From: Clostridia bacterium
GTDB lineage: Bacteria; Bacillota; Clostridia; Oscillospirales; CAG-272
NCBI GenBank assembly: GCA_017452525.1
Contig: JAFTMG010000006.1
Span: 109,790-173,789, forward strand
DNA: 64,000 nucleotides
Direction: 5' to 3'
Positions 16,564 to 25,113 of this stretch are shown in pieces (position 1 is the first letter of the stretch; each line of letters begins with the position of its first letter). The notes beneath the pieces are model-generated. The model made no database searches, was not told where the DNA came from, and worked only from the letters and a program-made list of their open reading frames with translations. The position numbers and the translations under genes are program-made.

Positions 16564-18213
16564 TTATGAGGGAGAAACGAGTTCTGTTTCGCCCGGTTCT
16601 CCGGTCGTGTCGGTGGGTTCCTCCGCCATATTTTCGGCAGGTTCTTCCGTTGTCTCCGCAGGCTCTCCTGTGGTTTCGGCGGGTTCTCCCGTTGTTTCCG
16701 CAGGTTCTCCTGTGGTTTCGGCAGGTTCTCCTGTGGTTTCCGCAGGTTCTTCCGTGGTTTCAACAGGTTCTCCCGTGGTCTCCGCAGGTTCTCCTGTGGT
16801 TTCGGAGGGTTCTCCTGTGGTTTCGGCGGGTTCTTCCGTGGTTTCAACAGGTTCTCCCGTGGTCTCCGCAGGTTCTCCCGTGGTTTCGGCGGGTTCTTCT
16901 GTGGTTTCCGCAGGTTCTTCCGTGGTTTCGGAGGGTTCTTCTGTGGTTTCGGAGGGTTCTTCTGTGGTTTCCGAAGGTTCTCCTGTGGTTTCGGAGGGTT
17001 CTTCCGTGGTTTCCGAAGGCTCGTCCGTTGTCTCGGAGAGGTCTCCCGTGGTTTCGATCGGTTCGGTTACAGGATACTCCGGCTCAACGATCGGGGGAAC
17101 TTCCCTATCATGATAGGAATATGGCAGATACTTATCATACTCGATGGGGATCTGTATTTCGCTGATCTCTCCCTCCACCATCAGCCAGACCTTCAATACG
17201 CAATACTCGCGGTTATGATGGAAGAATACCGAACGCTTGATCGCTTGAAATTCCGAGGTATAGAAGGTGATATCCCGCTCCAGCGCCTCATCGCGTTTCA
17301 ATTGGTATGTTGAATCGATGCCCGCGATCTCGGACGGACTTGCAACATTATCTCGCACCGGGACCAGATTTCCGTAGGTCATTTCAGCACGGACATAATA
17401 AGACGGCTGCGACACGTCGAAGGTGGAATGAAGCTTGATTGGCTCGATGCCAACATTTTCCACCTTGACATGCATGCGGATATCGTCATCCGTGCCGCAA
17501 TGCACCTCCGGGAAGTTCACGGTAAAACGCACGTCGCCGACCAGACGAACGTACGATTCAGGCAGGACCAGCGACTGGATCTCCTCCGCACTGTTCCACG
17601 AAAGGGGCAGATAATTCACGTCCGTTGCGGCGCGGTATGTATTCTCGCCCGCCCCAAACCAAAGATTCATCTCATAGGTGTCGGCATATTGGTCGCTGAA
17701 AATCGATTCTTCAATATTCTCATATGCAGAGGTGTGGAAGGTCACCGTGGTAGCGATCAGTTTTCTGTCGCGCACTGAAACTGTCTCCACACCGCCCCCC
17801 AGCTCCCGATCCGGCTCATATGCCACGGTCACGGGCACCTCATACTGACCGTTACCGTAGGTCAGCGAGGCGTGGACCAGCTGTTGGCGGCTGATGATGG
17901 GCTCGGGCAGATCAAAAATCAGCTCATCCCCCGTATAGTTGGTCACGTAAACGGTCAGGACGATATCGTCCCGCGGCGTAAACATCTTTTTTTCAAAATT
18001 CAACGTAAAGTTTACATTTTCATCCGAAACGGTCACAAATCTGTTATTGATGACCAAACGACCGTAGTTGAATTCCAGCAACTCCGGGCTGGGATCCGTA
18101 CCGTCGCCGTTTCCCGAGGTCTCGGTACCCGGCAATTTGCCACCCTTACCGCATCCGGTCAACAGCAGGCAGGCTGCAAGGATCAGCAACAGATAGCGCA
18201 ATTTATTTTTCAT
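16564..18213 (-). CDS. Lipoprotein with a long C-terminal ETTxEP repeat tail
   Basis: 549 residues starting MKNKLRYLLLILAACLLLTGCGKGG: a lipoprotein signal with lipobox LTGC. Residues about 30-380 contain two similar beta-sandwich-like segments (FTLNFEKKMFTPRDDIVLTVYVTNYTGDEL and FTVNFPEVHCGTDDDIRMHVKVENVG are equivalent), suggesting tandem immunoglobulin-like domains. The C-terminus is about 20 tandem copies of a heptapeptide ETT(E/G)EP(S/A/V), strongly acidic and Thr/Pro-rich. Being at the C-terminus of an N-terminally anchored protein, the tail may stretch through the cell wall and could be O-glycosylated. I do not recognise a family. It has its own promoter and terminator. Confidence 0.8.
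   Translation of the reverse strand: MKNKLRYLLLILAACLLLTGCGKGGKLPGTETSGNGDGTDPSPELLEFNYGRLVINNRFVTVSDENVNFTLNFEKKMFTPRDDIVLTVYVTNYTGDELIFDLPEPIISRQQLVHASLTYGNGQYEVPVTVAYEPDRELGGGVETVSVRDRKLIATTVTFHTSAYENIEESIFSDQYADTYEMNLWFGAGENTYRAATDVNYLPLSWNSAEEIQSLVLPESYVRLVGDVRFTVNFPEVHCGTDDDIRMHVKVENVGIEPIKLHSTFDVSQPSYYVRAEMTYGNLVPVRDNVASPSEIAGIDSTYQLKRDEALERDITFYTSEFQAIKRSVFFHHNREYCVLKVWLMVEGEISEIQIPIEYDKYLPYSYHDREVPPIVEPEYPVTEPIETTGDLSETTDEPSETTEEPSETTGEPSETTEEPSETTEEPSETTEEPAETTEEPAETTGEPAETTGEPVETTEEPAETTGEPSETTGEPAETTGEPVETTEEPAETTGEPAETTGEPAETTGEPAETTGEPAETTEEPAENMAEEPTDTTGEPGETELVSPS
16607..17057. repeat. Tandem 21-bp repeat array inside the lipoprotein gene
   Basis: About 20 in-frame units of 21 bases plus two degenerate units encode the ETTxEP[SAV] tail. 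The units differ mainly at codon third positions and at the E/G and S/A/V codons. Such arrays change length by slippage or recombination. The reverse strand also gives an open frame, but that is a by-product of the repeat. Confidence 0.9.
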
Positions 18214-18253
18214 GACCGTGCAACCTCCCTTTTCCGTTTTAGTATAATAAATT

Positions 18254-18281
18254 ATTATATCATATTTTTGTAGAATGTCAA
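18254..18281 (-). promoter_or_regulatory. Promoter of the repeat-rich lipoprotein gene
   Basis: TTGACA (18276-18281) and TATAAT (18254-18259), both perfect hexamers, with a 16-base spacer on the minus strand. Confidence 0.8.
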
Positions 18282-18394
18282 TGCATCAGCGCACTTTTTT
18301 GTCACATTTGCGAAATATATTTTGAGCCAAGCGATCCGCGATATGTAAAAACGCTCTCTATATATAAGACGCAAAAAAAGCGCTTTCGTTACAC

Positions 18395-18428
18395 CTTTTT
18401 AAAATTTTTTTCAAAAAATTTTAAAAAG
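18395..18428. repeat. AT-rich perfect 16-bp inverted repeat
   Basis: CTTTTTAAAATTTTTT (18395-18410) and its exact complement (18413-18428) are separated by two bases. It partly overlaps the base of the terminator at 18423-18459 and may extend the T-run or act as a backup structure. Confidence 0.5.
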
Positions 18429-18459
18429 CGACACCGCAGAATACTGCGGCATCGCTTTT
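18423..18459 (-). terminator. Terminator of the carboxyltransferase cluster
   Basis: AAAAGCGATGCCGCAG and CTGCGGTGTCGCTTTTT form a stem with a 4-base loop on the minus strand, starting 9 bases after the stop at 18468. Confidence 0.9.
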
Positions 18460-18467
18460 GGGATTAT

Positions 18468-19865
18468 TTATACGCTGTGTACGCCGAGTGCGGCATCTGC
18501 CACGCCGGAATCCAGCCCGTATTTTTTTGCTTTTCTCTGCTCGAAGAACTTCACCGCGACCTGCTCAAACATAGCACTGGTCAGTACGTCCTCATCCTGC
18601 TCCATATAAGGCGCTACCTTGGCACGCTGCTCCTCAAGCTCGGGGGCCAGAAGGTCTGCGGGACGGCAGGTGATACGCTTTTCGTCGCCGATGATCTTCT
18701 TGACAAATTCAGGATCCACTTCCACAGGGGTCTGACCGTATTCACCGCGGATCATGCCCTTGAACTCCTTGGTGACCATCTTATATCTCTCGCCGCCGAT
18801 GACGTTGAACACCGCCTGCGTACCGACGATCTGGGAGGTGGGGGTAACCAACGGCGGATAGCCCGCATCCTTACGAACGCGCGGAACCTCTTCAAGCACG
18901 TCGATCAGCAGTTCCGACTTCCCTGCCTGCTTCAGCTGAGAGACCAGATTGGAGAGCATACCGCCGGGAACCTGATAGCGAAGCGCGTTGACGTCCACCT
19001 TCATCACCTTGGTGTCCAGCTGACCGGATGCCAGGTATTTCTCGCGCAGTGCGGTAAAATGCTTGGTGACCTCATCCAGCGCGCCGAGATCGATACCGGT
19101 ATCGTATTCCGTGCCTGCCAGCGTGGCGACCATGGACTCGGTGGCGGGGTGGGAGGTGCCCATCGCCAGAGGAGAGATGGCGGTATCGATGATATCCGCG
19201 CCTGCCTCAATGCCCTTGATCAGCGTCATGGATGCCAGACCGGAGGTATAGTGTGTATGAAGCTGGATCGGAATGCTGACGGTGGACTTCAGCATCTTGA
19301 CCAGATCATAGCAAGCATAAGGAGTCAGCAGACCCGACATATCCTTGATACAAATGGAATCCGCTCCCATATCCTCCAGGCGCTTTGCATACTCGGCAAA
19401 GAACTCGTTGGTATGGACGGGGCTCGTGGTATAGGAGATGGCAGCCTGCACGTGACCGCCCTCGCGCTTGGTGGCGCGGATGGAGGTTTCCAGATTGCGG
19501 GCGTCGTTCAGCGCGTCGAAAATGCGAAGAATATCGATTCCGTTGGCAACTGCTTTCTGGATGAAATATTCCACGACGTCATCGGAATAGTGGCGGTAGC
19601 CCAGCATATTCTGTCCGCGGAACAGCATTTGCAGCTTGGTATTTTTCACATGGGCGCGAATGGTGCGCAATCTTTCCCAAGGATCCTCATTCAGAAAGCG
19701 CAGGCAGGCATCGAAGGTAGCACCGCCCCACGCCTCCAGCGAATGGTAACCGATCTGATCCATCGTGGAAAGAATGGGCAACATCTCTTCCGTGGTCATA
19801 CGGGTCGCGATCAGCGATTGGTGACCGTCTCGCAGGACCGTTTCAGTAATTTTAATTTTCGGCAT
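18468..19865 (-). CDS. oadA: Oxaloacetate decarboxylase alpha subunit / transcarboxylase 5S-type carboxyltransferase
   Basis: 465 residues beginning MPKIKITETVLRDGHQSL, the start of the pyruvate/oxaloacetate carboxyltransferase TIM barrel (DRDGHQS-type metal site). Further family motifs are RFLNEDPWERLR, LRGQN-like LFRGQNMLGYRHY, IRIFDALND, IKDMSGLLTPY and the metal ligands in LHTHYTSG. The conserved domain PYCT_OADA follows to about 445. The biotin domain usually fused at the C-terminus is absent and is encoded next door (19878-20309). It moves CO2 between a biotin carrier and pyruvate/oxaloacetate. AGGTAGG precedes the ATG. Confidence 0.9.
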   Translation of the reverse strand: MPKIKITETVLRDGHQSLIATRMTTEEMLPILSTMDQIGYHSLEAWGGATFDACLRFLNEDPWERLRTIRAHVKNTKLQMLFRGQNMLGYRHYSDDVVEYFIQKAVANGIDILRIFDALNDARNLETSIRATKREGGHVQAAISYTTSPVHTNEFFAEYAKRLEDMGADSICIKDMSGLLTPYACYDLVKMLKSTVSIPIQLHTHYTSGLASMTLIKGIEAGADIIDTAISPLAMGTSHPATESMVATLAGTEYDTGIDLGALDEVTKHFTALREKYLASGQLDTKVMKVDVNALRYQVPGGMLSNLVSQLKQAGKSELLIDVLEEVPRVRKDAGYPPLVTPTSQIVGTQAVFNVIGGERYKMVTKEFKGMIRGEYGQTPVEVDPEFVKKIIGDEKRITCRPADLLAPELEEQRAKVAPYMEQDEDVLTSAMFEQVAVKFFEQRKAKKYGLDSGVADAALGVHSV

Positions 19866-19877
19866 ATTCCTACCTCA

Positions 19878-20309
19878 TCAATTCATGGTCAACAGCACGT
19901 CATCGGTAGCGACAGAAGCGCCCTTGGAAGTATTGACAGAAGCAACGGTTCCGTCCGCGGGCGCGCAAATATCGTTCTCCATCTTCATTGCTTCCAGAAC
20001 GCAAAGTACGTCGCCCTTCTTGACGGCATCGCCTACAGCCACATTGACCTTCAGAATGCTGCCCGGCATGGGCGCCTTGATCACGGTTGCACCGGCAGAG
20101 CCCTGTACCGCGGGAGCGGCAGGTGCCGCAGGGGCAGTAGCGGGGGCGGCAGCGGGAGCAGCGGGTGCCGCAGGAGCGGCAGCAGGAGCGGCGGGAGCAG
20201 CGGGAACTACGGGAGCCACGGGGGCAACGGGAATGGAGGCGCCTGCGGCAACCTCTTCTACAGCAACCTGATATTGCACACCGTTCACGGTAACAACAAA
20301 TGTTCTCAT
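19878..20309 (-). CDS. Biotin carboxyl carrier protein of the decarboxylase/transcarboxylase complex
   Basis: 143 residues. The C-terminal 75 residues are a biotinyl domain with the biotinylation motif EAMKMEN (lysine near residue 109) and the APMPGSI entry strand. An Ala/Pro-rich flexible linker (about residues 26-68, PVAPAAPAAPA type) joins it to a short N-terminal segment MRTFVVTVNGVQYQVAVEEV. This is the layout of transcarboxylase 1.3S and of methylmalonyl-CoA decarboxylase gamma-type carriers. It lies 12 bases upstream of oadA in the same operon. The ribosome binding site is weak. Confidence 0.95.
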   Translation of the reverse strand: MRTFVVTVNGVQYQVAVEEVAAGASIPVAPVAPVVPAAPAAPAAAPAAPAAPAAAPATAPAAPAAPAVQGSAGATVIKAPMPGSILKVNVAVGDAVKKGDVLCVLEAMKMENDICAPADGTVASVNTSKGASVATDDVLLTMN

Positions 20310-20345
20310 AAATCTAATCCAACCTTTCGTAATTGTTCATTCAAT

Positions 20346-20726
20346 TTATTTGCGATTCCAGGGCGAACGCTTGCCCACATGACGATAAGAGACTACGCGG
20401 AAGCTTGTACCGGGATGCTCGCTCTCCCAGACTACCGCAATGGCGGCAGTAATGGCGGCAAGCAGTGCGCCGTCATCGGTTGCACTGCTCTGTGTCGGGA
20501 CAGAGGAAAGATGCGCATCGACGGCATTGCTCTGTCCGGAAACGGGATCACCGTGATTGGTGATGCTTCTCTTCAAGGCAATGGCGATCCAGATGGTGGC
20601 AAGCACCATAAACAGGATCAGCACAGCCAACAGTGCCAACACACCGGTATAGACCCATTGATCTGTCAGAATGGTCTCGGAAGGCTCCAACGCGGGGAGC
20701 GCTGCAGATAACGAAAAAGTGTTCAT
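20346..20726 (-). CDS. OadG-like small membrane subunit
   Basis: 126 residues with one strongly hydrophobic segment (about residues 27-53, VYTGVLALLAVLILFMVLATIWIAIAL) followed by a soluble tail, and a C-terminal ESEHPGTSFRVVSYRHVGKRSPWNRK end. In sodium-pumping decarboxylases the gamma subunit OadG holds the alpha subunit to the membrane beta subunit. Here the position between the carboxyltransferase and biotin genes supports that role, but no beta subunit gene lies in this cluster. AGGAGG precedes the ATG. Confidence 0.75.
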   Translation of the reverse strand: MNTFSLSAALPALEPSETILTDQWVYTGVLALLAVLILFMVLATIWIAIALKRSITNHGDPVSGQSNAVDAHLSSVPTQSSATDDGALLAAITAAIAVVWESEHPGTSFRVVSYRHVGKRSPWNRK

Positions 20727-20742
20727 TTCTACCTCCTATATA

Positions 20743-22128
20743 TTACAGCGGCAGATTCGAATGGCGGCGGTCAAAAGAACCGCTGCTCTTCCGAGCCAGC
20801 ATATAGAAGGCAGTGCAAACGCGGGCACGCAGCTCGGGGAGGGCAACCAGATCGTCTACCACACCCTGGCTTGCCGCGATTGCGGGAGCGGCATGCTCCT
20901 CACGCCATTGCGCCTCAAGCGATTCTCTGCTCACCTCGGGCGTGATACGGTCATTCCAAAGGAAAGCGACCGCGGCCTGCGGAGACATGGTGCTGATGCA
21001 GGCATCCTCCAACGCAAGCACGGTATCTGCACCAACGGAATGGGAACCCATCAGGGTCAGCGCCGCGCCGTATGCCTTGCCGGTCACCACGGTCACCTTG
21101 GCATTACGGGAGGTCGAATAGCTCTGTGCCAATCTTGCCAGTGCCGACGCGGCAGGGTCGCGCTCAGCCGCCTCACATGCCAGCACGCCGACGGAATCCA
21201 CCAGCGTCAGCACAGGAATATCAAAGCAATCGCAGAAGGACAGGAAGCGGGCGGCTTTTCTCGCGCCGTCGGGAGAGATAGCTCCCTCACCCTTTGCGGG
21301 GTCATTTGCCACGATACCGCAGACGTAATAGCCGATCGAGGCAAGACCGATGATCATATCCTGACCGTAGCTCTCATGCAGCGGCAGGAAATCGCCGTCA
21401 TCGGCAAGAGCGGCGATCAGCGCCTTCACGTCGTACGCGCCGTTTTCACCGCGTTCGACTGCGATCGCGCGATTGAGATCGTCCGAGCTGCGAACGGTCT
21501 CGGTGCCATCCGCGTTATTGGAGGGGATCATCGAAAGAAGCTTGCGCAGCTTGGCGGCGGCGCCGATCTCATCCTCCTCCACAAAGGTTGCCACGCCGCA
21601 GGCGGCGGCAGAAGCTGCATTGCCGTTCTCCCCACCCAGCACGAAGGGAGAGGTAATATAATATTTTGTTTGTTCGGCAAGCATCACGGTAAAATCAAAC
21701 ATAGCGGCAATGGTTGCCGACATGCCTGCGCAAGTACCTGCCACGTATGCGATCTGCGGGATCACGCCGGAGGCGCGGGTCACACAGCTCATCACTCTGC
21801 CATATGCGTCCAACGCCTGCGCACCGTCCTCTACGGGAGCGCCCGCGCTGTCAAAAATACCGATCACAGGTGCGCCGCCCATCATCGCCATCTGATAAAT
21901 CCTTTCGATTTTGGATGCCTGAAGCGCATCCATTGCACCAAGACGTCGATTGGGATCCTGCGAAAAGATATAGACAAGTCTTCCATCCACAGCACCGTAG
22001 CCGCAAACAACACCGGTCAGCTCTGTATTATCCGTATTTTTTCCGACATAAGCGCCGACCTCCACGAAGGAACCGGGATCCAATACGGATAGGATCCGGT
22101 CAACGCAAATCGTCTGATTTCTTTCCAT
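20743..22128 (-). CDS. mmdA: Carboxyl transferase, methylmalonyl-CoA decarboxylase alpha / transcarboxylase 12S type
   Basis: 461 residues with two crotonase-like halves of the acyl-CoA carboxyltransferase family. Recognisable blocks are VCGYGAVDGRLVYIFSQD, GAPVIGIFDSAGA, AGTCAGMSA, VGIVANDP-like CGIVANDPAKGEGA, FCDCFDIPVLTLVDS, VTVVTGKAYGAALTLMG and the C-terminal RHSNLPL. It would transfer carboxyl groups between biotin and methylmalonyl- or propionyl-CoA. It is some 50 residues shorter than typical MmdA, mainly at the N-terminus. The start at 22128 is backed by GGGAGG at 7 bases. First gene of the operon. Confidence 0.85.
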   Translation of the reverse strand: MERNQTICVDRILSVLDPGSFVEVGAYVGKNTDNTELTGVVCGYGAVDGRLVYIFSQDPNRRLGAMDALQASKIERIYQMAMMGGAPVIGIFDSAGAPVEDGAQALDAYGRVMSCVTRASGVIPQIAYVAGTCAGMSATIAAMFDFTVMLAEQTKYYITSPFVLGGENGNAASAAACGVATFVEEDEIGAAAKLRKLLSMIPSNNADGTETVRSSDDLNRAIAVERGENGAYDVKALIAALADDGDFLPLHESYGQDMIIGLASIGYYVCGIVANDPAKGEGAISPDGARKAARFLSFCDCFDIPVLTLVDSVGVLACEAAERDPAASALARLAQSYSTSRNAKVTVVTGKAYGAALTLMGSHSVGADTVLALEDACISTMSPQAAVAFLWNDRITPEVSRESLEAQWREEHAAPAIAASQGVVDDLVALPELRARVCTAFYMLARKSSGSFDRRHSNLPL

Positions 22129-22209
22129 AAAATACCTCCCTTTACGGTGAAAACGCACGTCTCTGTCACACGAAAGCGACGAACAACCCATTCTCCCCGA
22201 TTATACTTT

Positions 22210-22239
22210 ATTTTATCATAAAGCCAAGGCGCTTGTCAA
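22210..22239 (-). promoter_or_regulatory. Promoter of the carboxyltransferase operon
   Basis: TTGACA (22234-22239) and TAAAAT (22210-22215), spacer 18, on the minus strand, about 80 bases before the mmdA start. Confidence 0.65.
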
Positions 22240-22372
22240 TGCCTCGCCTTCCATTTTTGGCAAGACATTCCATCAAAATAAACGCCTTCCGATACGATTT
22301 GTCATCTTTGTGCAAAAAGCCGATGCCTTCTTTGTACAAAGCGACAAGTCATCACAAAACGACATCCAACAC

Positions 22373-22400
22373 TTGGCAAATCGCAAAAACGTGATATAAT
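22373..22400 (+). promoter_or_regulatory. Promoter of the sigma factor operon
   Basis: TTGGCA (22373-22378) and TATAAT (22395-22400), 16-base spacer. It looks like a housekeeping promoter rather than an obvious ECF-type one. Confidence 0.65.
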
Positions 22401-22514
22401 CATTATGGTAGCCCGGCGCAAAAATTAAGCAATTTTTCTCAAAAAATGTGACCATTCCCTTTTTTATGCGACAGATAGGATAAGAATACATCATACAATA
22501 GAGGAGGTGCTATT

Positions 22515-23066
22515 ATGTCAGAGGACGCCTTGATCTTAGCGCTCTATCACAACCGCGACGAACGGGCAATCGCCGAGACCAAGAAAAAATACGGAAAGCT
22601 GATCTATACGATCGCCTATCGGATCCTTGGCAACAGAGAGGACTCGGAGGAATGTGAAAACGACACCTATCTCGGCGCGTGGAATGCCATTCCGCCGGCA
22701 CGTCCGCAAAATTTTCCCGCCTATCTTTCCGGCATGGCGCGCAATATCTCCGTCAGCCGCGCTCGCGCTAACAGTGCCGACAAACGGGGCGGCGGCGAGG
22801 TGGCACTCTCTCTGCACGAGCTGGAGGAATGCCTCCCTGCTCCCTCGGAGGTCGGCAGCGAGCGGCTGGCTTCTCTGCTCAACGGCTTTCTTGCCGAACT
22901 TCCCAAGCAGGAGCGAATGGTATTCGTCTGCCGCTATTGGCGGTGTGATTCCATCGCCGCTCTTGCCACGCAGTTCGGCTTTGGGGAGAGTAAGGTCAAA
23001 ATGATGCTGATGCGCACCCGTGAAAAGCTGCGCGTATTTCTTGAAAAGGAGGGATATCCGTTATGA
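22515..23066 (+). CDS. ECF-type RNA polymerase sigma factor
   Basis: 183 residues. Region 2 is YTIAYRILGNREDSEECENDTYLGAWNAIPP (DNA melting and -10 recognition), continuing to FPAYLSGMARNISVSRAR. Region 4 is a helix-turn-helix in the last 55 residues (LPKQERMVFVCRYW then IAALATQFGFGESKVKMMLMRTREKLR). AGGAGG precedes the ATG. Its last four bases overlap the next gene (ATGA), the classic arrangement of sigma and anti-sigma pairs. Confidence 0.9.
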   Translation: MSEDALILALYHNRDERAIAETKKKYGKLIYTIAYRILGNREDSEECENDTYLGAWNAIPPARPQNFPAYLSGMARNISVSRARANSADKRGGGEVALSLHELEECLPAPSEVGSERLASLLNGFLAELPKQERMVFVCRYWRCDSIAALATQFGFGESKVKMMLMRTREKLRVFLEKEGYPL

Positions 23067-24385
23067 CAAACGGTAAGATATGGCAGGACGCGATGGGGAT
23101 GATCGACGAAGCCTATATCGCCGAGGTCATCGAGCACCGTCCGACTCGTTCCCGCCTCGCGGGGCGGCTGATCCGCTGGGGATCGCTGGCGGCTTGTCTC
23201 GTGTTGATCGCAGGACTCGGCTTTGGAAGACTTCACACCAAGAGCAGTACCGACGAGGCGCTGAATATGGAGAGCGGGTTACCGCCTGTTGACCCGGATC
23301 AGATCCTGTGGGAGCAGGAATCTGACACCTCTGCTTTCCTTTCGGGAAGCATGGCTGCTGACACCTCCGACTCCATGGCACTGATGACCCTGAACGGCTG
23401 GAAACTCTCCGGAGGGCTGTACCTCGCTCTCCAGGAGGCGGATCGAGATACGTATATCGCGATTTTGGTCAGACGCAGTTACGATTATACCGCAAGGATG
23501 AATTTCACCTATCAAGGAAAAACACGCGCCCAATGGCAGGTGGAGCACGACATCCTGCAGACGCAACAACGAAAGCTCGGTGAGTTTTCCAAGGAGGGAC
23601 AGCTGCTGAAATACGGCGAAGCGCTCTATACCACAGGCACCCCGGATGGCGAACGGTGGACTCGGGCACTTTATGAGGAGCGTGTGGATTTTTACGGCGA
23701 GTACTTCATCTCTCAATATACACTCAACGGAGAGTTGCTTTCAGATAAAATCGAGCAGGAAATGACCTACAATGAAGCACGTCTTGCGGAATTGTCCAAA
23801 ATTCTGGTAGATCTGAACGATGCTTATATCGAGCAAAACGCGCGGGAGGATCTGCGCAAATTCGCCTCCAAGGACGTTTACTGCACCCTCAAAAACGGCA
23901 GTCTCTATCTCTTTGTCACCAAGGATGAGCTGAAGGGTCTACGTGTTGCCAACAAGGCAAAATATATGCTCCACCTGGCAAACAGAAACACGTTTGAGTA
24001 TGAAGAAGGAATGACGGCGATCCCGATCGACGAAACGGTCACAGGATTTGACTGTACCAAGCTCACCTTCTACACCGACGGTGTTCGCTACAGTACCGTA
24101 TCGAGCGATGCGGAGGCACTGGAGGCATTTCGCTATCTGGCAGAGCGCTGGCAGTACACCGCCGACTCGGTCACGCTCGAAATTCACAGCACACCTCAGC
24201 TGACGGAGGAACAGCTTGCGGGAATGCGTCACAGCACCGTTTATTTCTCCCCCAACTCTTCCCTGATCATTCTGAACGTCAAGATGAAGGACCTGGATCC
24301 GACGGCAATACGTGATCTTTCCCTGCTCCCGCAGGTCACGTCGATCTATATCGGTCCGCCGCTGTTTGCAGATCATGCGGGATGA
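23063..24385 (+). CDS. Putative membrane anti-sigma factor with large extracellular domain
   Basis: 440 residues. The N-terminal about 30 residues (MTNGKIWQDAMGMIDEAYIAEVIE) are cytoplasmic and could bind the sigma factor. A single membrane segment follows (about residues 37-54, WGSLAACLVLIAGLGFG), then about 380 residues predicted outside, with no family that I recognise. The assignment rests on the four-base overlap with the sigma gene and the topology; no zinc-binding HxxxCxxC motif is present, so it is not a ZAS-type anti-sigma factor. The outer domain probably senses an envelope signal. Confidence 0.7.
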   Translation: MTNGKIWQDAMGMIDEAYIAEVIEHRPTRSRLAGRLIRWGSLAACLVLIAGLGFGRLHTKSSTDEALNMESGLPPVDPDQILWEQESDTSAFLSGSMAADTSDSMALMTLNGWKLSGGLYLALQEADRDTYIAILVRRSYDYTARMNFTYQGKTRAQWQVEHDILQTQQRKLGEFSKEGQLLKYGEALYTTGTPDGERWTRALYEERVDFYGEYFISQYTLNGELLSDKIEQEMTYNEARLAELSKILVDLNDAYIEQNAREDLRKFASKDVYCTLKNGSLYLFVTKDELKGLRVANKAKYMLHLANRNTFEYEEGMTAIPIDETVTGFDCTKLTFYTDGVRYSTVSSDAEALEAFRYLAERWQYTADSVTLEIHSTPQLTEEQLAGMRHSTVYFSPNSSLIILNVKMKDLDPTAIRDLSLLPQVTSIYIGPPLFADHAG

Positions 24386-24391
24386 AACGGC

Positions 24392-24431
24392 AAAAGGGAC
24401 TGATTCGCTTTTCAGCGACTCAGCCCCTTTT
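24392..24431. terminator. Bidirectional terminator between anti-sigma and ABC genes
   Basis: AAAAGGGACTGATTCGC and GCGACTCAGCCCCTTTT pair with a few mismatches around TTTTCA. It sits between convergent stop codons at 24385 and 24442 and ends in A- and T-runs. Confidence 0.75.
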
Positions 24432-24441
24432 CGACTGTCGG

Positions 24442-25113
24442 TCAAGGTCTCAAACACAGCTGTCCGTCAATCATGTCGTAATGTATTTTGCAAAAATCCG
24501 CCACTGCGGGGTCATGGGTCACAATCACAAAAGCCGTACGGTCACGCTGATTCAGGCGTTCAAACAGTCGGAGCATCTGTTCGGTGCTTTTGGCATCCAG
24601 CGCACCGGTCGGCTCATCCGCCAGGATCAATCTCGGCTGATTCACGATTGCCCGTGCGATCGCAACTCTCTGCTTTTGTCCGCCCGACAGTGTTGATACC
24701 TTTTTATACTGCAGATCTTCAAGACCGACATCCTCAAGTGCATCCCGCACACGCATCGCGAGATCCTCAGGGGCTTTTTTACTGAAATACAGGGGCAAAG
24801 CAACGTTAAAAAACACCGTTTCCTTTTGGATCAGCATAAAATCCTGAAATACAAACCCGATATGACTGTTTCTGAACACCGTCATTTCTTTTTCCTTCAG
24901 ATCTGCCATACTTTGTCCGTCAAAAATATATTCACCCGAATCAAAGGTATCCAGCAATCCCAAAATATTAAGCAACGTTGTCTTTCCACATCCGCTTGTA
25001 CCGCAGACAGAAATAAAATCACCCTCAGAGACCGTCATACAGATATTCTTCAACACATGCTTTTGCTCTGCCCCATCGGCATAAAATTTATCGATTCCGC
25101 TCAATTCGATCAT
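24442..25113 (-). CDS. ABC transporter ATP-binding protein (MacB/LolD type)
   Basis: 223 residues, complete nucleotide-binding domain: Walker A GTSGCGKTT (near 38), Q-loop FVFQDFML, signature LSGGQKQRVAIARAI, Walker B LILADEPTGALD, H-loop VTHD. The sequence belongs to the MacB/FtsE/LolD branch, which powers mechanotransmission rather than import. It overlaps the upstream permease gene by four bases (ATGA). With the two permeases it forms a complete exporter, probably for a peptide or antimicrobial, or a signalling device. Confidence 0.9.
   Translation of the reverse strand: MIELSGIDKFYADGAEQKHVLKNICMTVSEGDFISVCGTSGCGKTTLLNILGLLDTFDSGEYIFDGQSMADLKEKEMTVFRNSHIGFVFQDFMLIQKETVFFNVALPLYFSKKAPEDLAMRVRDALEDVGLEDLQYKKVSTLSGGQKQRVAIARAIVNQPRLILADEPTGALDAKSTEQMLRLFERLNQRDRTAFVIVTHDPAVADFCKIHYDMIDGQLCLRP

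Larger units (their letters stand above)
22129..22514. other. Divergent intergenic region with paired palindromes
   Basis: 386 bases between mmdA (minus) and the sigma factor gene (plus). It holds the mmdA promoter (22210-22239), the sigma gene promoter (22373-22400), and between them a perfect 12-base palindrome CTTTGTACAAAG (22330-22341) and a near copy CTTTGTGCAAAA (22306-22317), 24 bases apart centre to centre. No gene is seen in it. Confidence 0.6.

Noticed and set aside
16607..17113. Plus-strand frame encoding repeats of SVVSAGSP, and the regular spacing resembling a CRISPR array
   Set aside because: The repeats are the in-frame 21-bp units of the lipoprotein; there are no unique spacers between identical repeats.
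18477..20711. 744-codon plus-strand frame opposite the carboxyltransferase genes
   Set aside because: It is antisense to confident genes and consists of low-complexity sequence.
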